DNA from: CADCTB01 sp038214685 | GTDB taxonomy: Bacteria; Actinomycetota; Acidimicrobiia; Acidimicrobiales; AC-14 | DNA length: 27,959 nucleotides | Reading direction: 5' to 3' | Assembly: GCA_038214685.1 (NCBI GenBank) | Contig: JBBQRO010000036.1 | Location: forward strand, 1 to 27,959 | Made by a program: the position numbers and the translations under genes | The notes under the pieces: model-generated | Databases searched by the model: none | What the model was told of the DNA's origin: nothing | Seen by the model: the letters and a program-made list of their open reading frames with translations, nothing else | Part shown: piece by piece, positions 24,533 to 27,959 of the stretch | Layout of the letters: every line of letters starts with the position of its first letter | Position numbering within the stretch: the first letter of the stretch is position 1

Positions 24533-25494
24533 TGATGATCCTCGCCCTCACCTTCCTCGCCCGCAGCCGCCTGTGGTTCCTGCTCCTCGTGGCCGCTCTC
24601 ATCGCCGCCTACGTGGTCATGCAGCTCCGCCGCAAGGAGTACGCAGTCCGGTTCACCAACCTGGCCCTGCTCGACTCCATCGCCCCGAAGCGCCCGGGCT
24701 GGCGCCGCCATGTCCCCGCCACCGCCTTCGTGCTGGCCATGATCGCCCTGGTCACCGCTTTCGCCCAGCCCGCCCGCCCGGTGAAGGTGCCGCGTGAGCG
24801 GGCCACGATCGTGATGGCCATCGACGTCTCGCTGTCTATGGAAGCCACCGACGTCGAGCCCAACCGGATCTTGGCTGCCCAGGAGGCAGCCAAGTCGTTC
24901 GTCGACCTGGTGCCCACCCGCCTGAACCTTGGCCTGATCGCCTTCTCCGGGGTGACACAGGTGCTGGTCTCGCCGACCACCGACCACGCCCTGCTCAAGC
25001 GCAGCATCGACAACCTCCAGCTCGGCCCCCGCACCGCAGTCGGCGAGGCCATTTTCGCCAGCCTCGGGAGCATCGCTTCAGTGGCCTCCGAGCCTGGTCA
25101 GGCTCCGCCACCGGGGCGCATCGTCCTCATGTCCGACGGCGAGACCACGGTGGGCCGGCCCAACGAGCTGGCCACCCGGGCTGCTCTCGACGCCAAGGTC
25201 CAGGTCTCCACCATCGCCTTCGGCACCGACGAGGGGTTCGTGGTCGTCGAGGGCCGCAACATCCCCGTGCCGGTGAACCGCGACGCCCTGGCCTCGATCG
25301 CCGACGCCACCGGTGGCCGGGCCTTCGAGGCGGGCACGGCCAAGGAGCTGCGCCGGGTCTACGCCGACATCGGCAGCTCCATCGGGTACCGCACCGAGGA
25401 GCGCGAGGTCACCTCCTGGCTGGTCGGCCTGGCCCTGGTCTTCGCCCTCGGCGCCGCCGCCGGCTCCCTCCTGTGGAGCTCCCGCCTACCCTGA
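24532..25494 (+). CDS. VWA-domain membrane protein (BatA-like)
   Basis: The 320-residue protein has two N-terminal membrane segments (about 12-30 and 61-79), then a VWA domain with an intact MIDAS (DVSLS at 98-102, and MSDGET for the later aspartate), and one C-terminal segment (about 297-315). This is the aerotolerance protein BatA/BatB layout. It starts with ATG overlapping the DUF58 stop (TGATG) and closes the MoxR operon; no second VWA gene or TPR partner follows. Confidence 0.9.
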   Translation: MMILALTFLARSRLWFLLLVAALIAAYVVMQLRRKEYAVRFTNLALLDSIAPKRPGWRRHVPATAFVLAMIALVTAFAQPARPVKVPRERATIVMAIDVSLSMEATDVEPNRILAAQEAAKSFVDLVPTRLNLGLIAFSGVTQVLVSPTTDHALLKRSIDNLQLGPRTAVGEAIFASLGSIASVASEPGQAPPPGRIVLMSDGETTVGRPNELATRAALDAKVQVSTIAFGTDEGFVVVEGRNIPVPVNRDALASIADATGGRAFEAGTAKELRRVYADIGSSIGYRTEEREVTSWLVGLALVFALGAAAGSLLWSSRLP

Positions 25495-25513
25495 CCGTCC
25501 GGAACGGCGGCGG

Positions 25514-25519
25514 TAGCGT
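25514..25519 (+). promoter_or_regulatory. -10 box (TAGCGT), leaderless start of the RpiB-like gene
   Basis: TAGCGT is followed by TGGCCGG and the ATG at 25527. Confidence 0.5.
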
Positions 25520-25526
25520 TGGCCGG

Positions 25527-25940
25527 ATGCGGATCGCGTTCGGGAGCGACGAGGGGACGCCGTTGAGCGCCCACGTCGCCGATGCCCTCGTGGCGGCCGG
25601 GCACGAGGTGGTCCTGCGGTTGGAGGAGGACCCCTGGCCCGATGTCGGACGGCGGGTGGGCGAGGCGGTCGCCGCCGGGCGGGCCGACCGGGGCATCGTG
25701 TGCTGCTGGACGGGCACGGGCGTCTCGATCGCCGCCAACAAGGTGCCGGGTGTGCGGGCCGCGCTGTGTACCGACGCCGAGACGGCGCGGGGCGCCCGCC
25801 GGTGGAACGACGCCAACGTCCTCGCCCTCGGGCTGCGCCTCACGACCCCGGCCCTGGCCCTGGAGATGGTCGATGCGTTCCTGGCCACCGGGCCGGATGC
25901 GGACGCGGCGGCCAACATCGCCAAAGTCACCGATGGGTAG
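25527..25940 (+). CDS. RpiB/LacA/LacB family sugar-phosphate isomerase
   Basis: The 137-residue protein has GIVCCWTGTGVSIAANKVPG (56-75), in which Cys60 aligns with the catalytic cysteine of RpiB, plus RAALCTDAETARGARRWNDANVLALG and a C-terminal ALEMVDAFL. The family interconverts ribose/ribulose 5-phosphate or related sugar phosphates. The usual CGTG reads CWTG, and the DHAG start motif reads GSDEG, so this belongs to a divergent subgroup with uncertain substrate. The next gene starts inside its last codons (8-base overlap). Confidence 0.85.
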   Translation: MRIAFGSDEGTPLSAHVADALVAAGHEVVLRLEEDPWPDVGRRVGEAVAAGRADRGIVCCWTGTGVSIAANKVPGVRAALCTDAETARGARRWNDANVLALGLRLTTPALALEMVDAFLATGPDADAAANIAKVTDG

Positions 25941-26682
25941 GAACGGGAGGAGCCCGGTCCTGAACCCTGGGGCGTCCGCGCGGCGCGAGCGGGCGGCAGG
26001 TCCGGGCTCGCAGACCGTCCCCAGCCTGGCCCGGGAGCGGGCGCTGTGGGCCGAGGGCTACGAGGTGGTGGTCGGCGTCGACGAGGTCGGCCGGGGCTCG
26101 TGGGCCGGGCCCATCTCCGTGGGCGCGGCCGTCCTGCCCCGGGACCGGCGGGTCTACAACGTGCGCGACTCCAAGATGCTCACCGAGTCCGAGCGCGAGC
26201 GGCTGTTCCCGCGGCTGACGACATGGTGCGCCACCTGGGCCGTCGGCCACGCCAGCCAGCAGGAGTGCGACGACCTCGGCATGTCCGCCGCCCAGAAGCT
26301 GGCCGCCCGCCGGGCCGTCGAGGGCCTGGGCGTGACACCGGACGCCCTGCTGATCGACGGCCTGTGGGATTTCGTGAGCTGCTCGGGCGTGTTCAGCGGC
26401 AAGGTCACCCGGATCGTCAAGGGCGACGCCAAGTGCCTCACGATCGCTACCGCGTCGATCCTGGCCAAGGTCACCCGCGACCGGATCATGCGGGCCGAGG
26501 CCGAGCACTTCCCCGCCTACGACTTCGACCTCAACAAGGGGTACCCGTGCCCCCGGCACAAGGCGGCGCTGGCCGCGTGGGGCCCCACGTCGATCCACCG
26601 GCGGGCGTGGGTGTTCATGGACCACCAGCCGTGGGACGGCGTCCAGCGCCTGGTGCGCGACCTGCAACCGTCGCTCTGGTGA
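25933..26682 (+). CDS. rnhB: ribonuclease HII
   Basis: The 249-residue protein has the RNase HII catalytic motif VGVDEVGRGSWAGP (Asp50, Glu51), RDSKMLTE with the third acid, LLIDGLWDF, and IVKGDAKCLTIATASILAKVTRDR with the fourth, then YDFDLNKGYPCPRH. It cleaves RNA in RNA-DNA hybrids, including single ribonucleotides misplaced in DNA. The ATG at 25933 overlaps the isomerase gene; the first 40 residues are poorly conserved in appearance, so a start further in is possible. Confidence 0.93.
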   Translation: MGRNGRSPVLNPGASARRERAAGPGSQTVPSLARERALWAEGYEVVVGVDEVGRGSWAGPISVGAAVLPRDRRVYNVRDSKMLTESERERLFPRLTTWCATWAVGHASQQECDDLGMSAAQKLAARRAVEGLGVTPDALLIDGLWDFVSCSGVFSGKVTRIVKGDAKCLTIATASILAKVTRDRIMRAEAEHFPAYDFDLNKGYPCPRHKAALAAWGPTSIHRRAWVFMDHQPWDGVQRLVRDLQPSLW

Positions 26683-26685
26683 AAC

Positions 26686-26691
26686 TACGGT
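26686..26691 (+). promoter_or_regulatory. -10 box (TACGGT), leaderless start of the small membrane protein gene
   Basis: TACGGT is followed by GAGGCC and the GTG at 26698. Confidence 0.45.
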
Positions 26692-26697
26692 GAGGCC

Positions 26698-26922
26698 GTG
26701 ACCCGCGCCGACGCCCTGATCCTGCGGTCCGCCGCGGTCTGGACCGTGTTCATCTGGCTGACCCGGATCCGCAACATCCTGGGCGACGAGACCCGCTCCA
26801 CCGGCTTCAAGGTCGTCCACTCGGTGCTGGCCCTGGTGTCGGTGGCCTTCGCGGTGGCCATCCTGGGAGTGGCGTCGAGGAACCGCCGACGAGCCCGCGC
26901 CACCACCGCGACGCCCTCGTAG
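26698..26922 (+). CDS. small two-helix membrane protein (SCO4848-like)
   Basis: The 74-residue protein has a short N-terminal hydrophobic segment around WTVFIWLTRIRNI, a polar loop GDETRSTGFK and a second membrane segment of about 20 residues (VVHSVLALVSVAFAVAILGV), ending in a basic tail. Layout and W..F.WLTRIRNI-D pattern are reminiscent of the SCO4848 family of actinobacterial membrane proteins, whose function is unknown; the match is from memory and not certain. The GTG start is backed by a leaderless promoter. Confidence 0.7.
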   Translation: MTRADALILRSAAVWTVFIWLTRIRNILGDETRSTGFKVVHSVLALVSVAFAVAILGVASRNRRRARATTATPS

Positions 26923-26963
26923 GCCACATCACCAGCGCCGGCTTCGCCTCGGGCGACCGGTTC

Positions 26964-27530
26964 GTGGTCGGGACGTGGACGACGTCGCCGGTCGGCCGCC
27001 TCGACGACCTGATGTGGGCCCGGCCCGACGGACGCCGGCTGCTGGTGGCGTCGACCGGGACCGCCACCGACTACGTGTCGGGTGTCTACGGCTTCGACGA
27101 GGTGCTGGTCGCACCGCTGCGGGTCGACCTGGACGGGCCCTTCCTGCACCTGCGCGTCGCGGAGCTGGGCCTGGAGCTGCACCTCACCGCCGGCCGGGCC
27201 CTGGCCGTGCCGTGGCCCCGGCCGGCGTGGTTCACCCGGTGGGTCGAGGGCCCGGTGGCCCGCCGCCTCCTGAGGGTCGACACCTACGGCGTCAGCCCGA
27301 GCGGGGTGCGGGAGTGGTACCGGGCGGTGTCGATCCGCCGGCTCGTCGCCGGCTGGGCCTCGGTGGGCGGGCGGGACCTGGGCCGGCTGGGGCCGATCGA
27401 CCCGCCGACTCACTTCGGGTTCAGCGAGCCGCCCCGCTCTCCGACGATGGTGGGCGTGCATCCCCTGCTGGAGCGCCCACCCGGACGTCGAGGGCCAGGG
27501 TCAGGCACCGGCACCCCCCGCCGGCCTTGA
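26964..27530 (+). CDS. uncharacterised protein
   Basis: The 188-residue product contains VGTWTTSPVGRLDDLMWARPDGRRLLVAS, YVSGVYGFDEVLVAPLRV and VSPSGVREWYRAVSIRRL, a coding-like profile I take for a conserved actinobacterial family without known role. The frame upstream of the GTG (26919-26963, reading GHITSAGFASGDRF) also looks coding but has no ATG, GTG or TTG, so the real start is unclear. The last 36 residues run opposite to the 3' end of the amidinotransferase gene and look non-specific. Confidence 0.6.
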   Translation: MVGTWTTSPVGRLDDLMWARPDGRRLLVASTGTATDYVSGVYGFDEVLVAPLRVDLDGPFLHLRVAELGLELHLTAGRALAVPWPRPAWFTRWVEGPVARRLLRVDTYGVSPSGVREWYRAVSIRRLVAGWASVGGRDLGRLGPIDPPTHFGFSEPPRSPTMVGVHPLLERPPGRRGPGSGTGTPRRP

Positions 27531-27959
27531 GGAACTCCTCGACGTTCGCGACCACCACGTCGAACCCCCACGCCTCCAGCTGCCCACCAATCCGGGGCGG
27601 GCACACCGGCATGACCACGGTCGTGCCCACCACCACCGAGTTGGCGCAGAACGCCAGCATCTCGTCCTCCTCCAGGACGAACGGCTCGGGCACGAGGGCT
27701 TCGACGACCGTGCGCCCGTAGCGGTCCCAGGCATTTGGGGCGACGAGCGCCCGGCGGTCGTCGAGCGGGCAGAACGTGAGGTCGAGGTGGTACAGCCGCT
27801 CGTCGACCAGCTCGATCGGCCGGACGGGCACCCCCAGGAGCGTCGACAGCGGGCCGTGGGCGGCGGCGTCGGAGCGCGACCGGTAGCCTGAGAGGAACAC
27901 CCCCCGAAAGGTCAGGGCGTCGCCGGCCCCCTCGTGCCCGACGCCCTCGGGAAGCCAGG
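27421..27959 (-). CDS. amidinotransferase/arginine deiminase superfamily protein, C-terminal part
   Basis: The gene enters from the right edge; 178 codons and the stop are visible. The fragment has GHEGAGDALTF (acidic active-site segment), GYRSRSD, YHLDLTFCPL with the catalytic histidine, FCANSVVVG and EFLKAGGGCRCLTL with the catalytic cysteine near the C terminus, the order found in dimethylarginine dimethylaminohydrolases and related ornithine/arginine enzymes. Which guanidino substrate is used cannot be told. Its 3' 110 bases overlap the convergent plus-strand gene; the catalytic Cys lies within that overlap, so this end is real. Confidence 0.88.
   Translation of the reverse strand, partial: WLPEGVGHEGAGDALTFRGVFLSGYRSRSDAAAHGPLSTLLGVPVRPIELVDERLYHLDLTFCPLDDRRALVAPNAWDRYGRTVVEALVPEPFVLEEDEMLAFCANSVVVGTTVVMPVCPPRIGGQLEAWGFDVVVANVEEFLKAGGGCRCLTLALDVRVGAPAGDARPPSSESGAAR

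Overview
The window is GC-rich DNA from a high-GC Gram-positive bacterium, most likely an actinomycetote and perhaps of the Acidimicrobiia. That placement is an inference. It rests on the LexA boxes of the CGAAC-N4-GTTCG type, an HU protein with a lysine/alanine/proline tail, an F420-biosynthesis gene (cofC), a DUF222/HNH gene, and frequent leaderless promoters (TANNNT, then 6-7 bases, then the start codon). No rRNA, tRNA, insertion sequence, prophage or CRISPR array was seen.

Layout. 1-137: 5' end of a DUF222/HNH endonuclease gene (minus) behind a consensus-like promoter that contains a perfect LexA box. 406-1768 (minus): a frameshifted GPP34-like gene and a coupled DUF2461 gene. 1847-3972 (plus): an exported dienelactone-hydrolase-like lipoprotein and a two-HKD cardiolipin-synthase-like enzyme. 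3976-6165: a divergent pair encoding a cupredoxin lipoprotein and a Tat-exported multicopper oxidase. 6171-7746: a GGCT-like protein of unknown role and a hemerythrin-domain protein.

7813-13821 is the most striking block. It is a tight plus-strand operon of NurA nuclease, HerA translocase, Mre11/SbcD and Rad50/SbcC, an arrangement best known from archaea. Between nurA and herA lies a possible 18-codon leader ORF that is stop/start coupled on both sides and contains a 12-bp stem. Facing this operon, 13850-16497 (minus) is a two-gene restriction-modification unit: an N6-adenine methyltransferase and a PD-(D/E)XK-like nuclease. Its leaderless promoter lies next to a second perfect LexA box, so the unit is probably SOS-induced. 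Its base composition looks less GC-rich than the surroundings, consistent with acquisition.

16659-18827: a stand-alone ClpX-type zinc finger, a NagD-like HAD phosphatase, a small lipoprotein and HU. 18855-21375 (minus): an overlapping operon of metallophosphoesterase, ABM-like protein, CofC and PIG-L deacetylase. 21420-25494 (plus): gpsA, then a MoxR / DUF58 / VWA operon. 25527-27530 (plus): an RpiB-like isomerase, RNase HII, a small membrane protein and an uncharacterised protein. The window ends inside a minus-strand amidinotransferase-superfamily gene.

Seven genes here begin 6-7 bases after a TANNNT hexamer, and five other junctions are ATGA/GTGA overlaps. Leaderless starts and translational coupling therefore seem to be the local norm.
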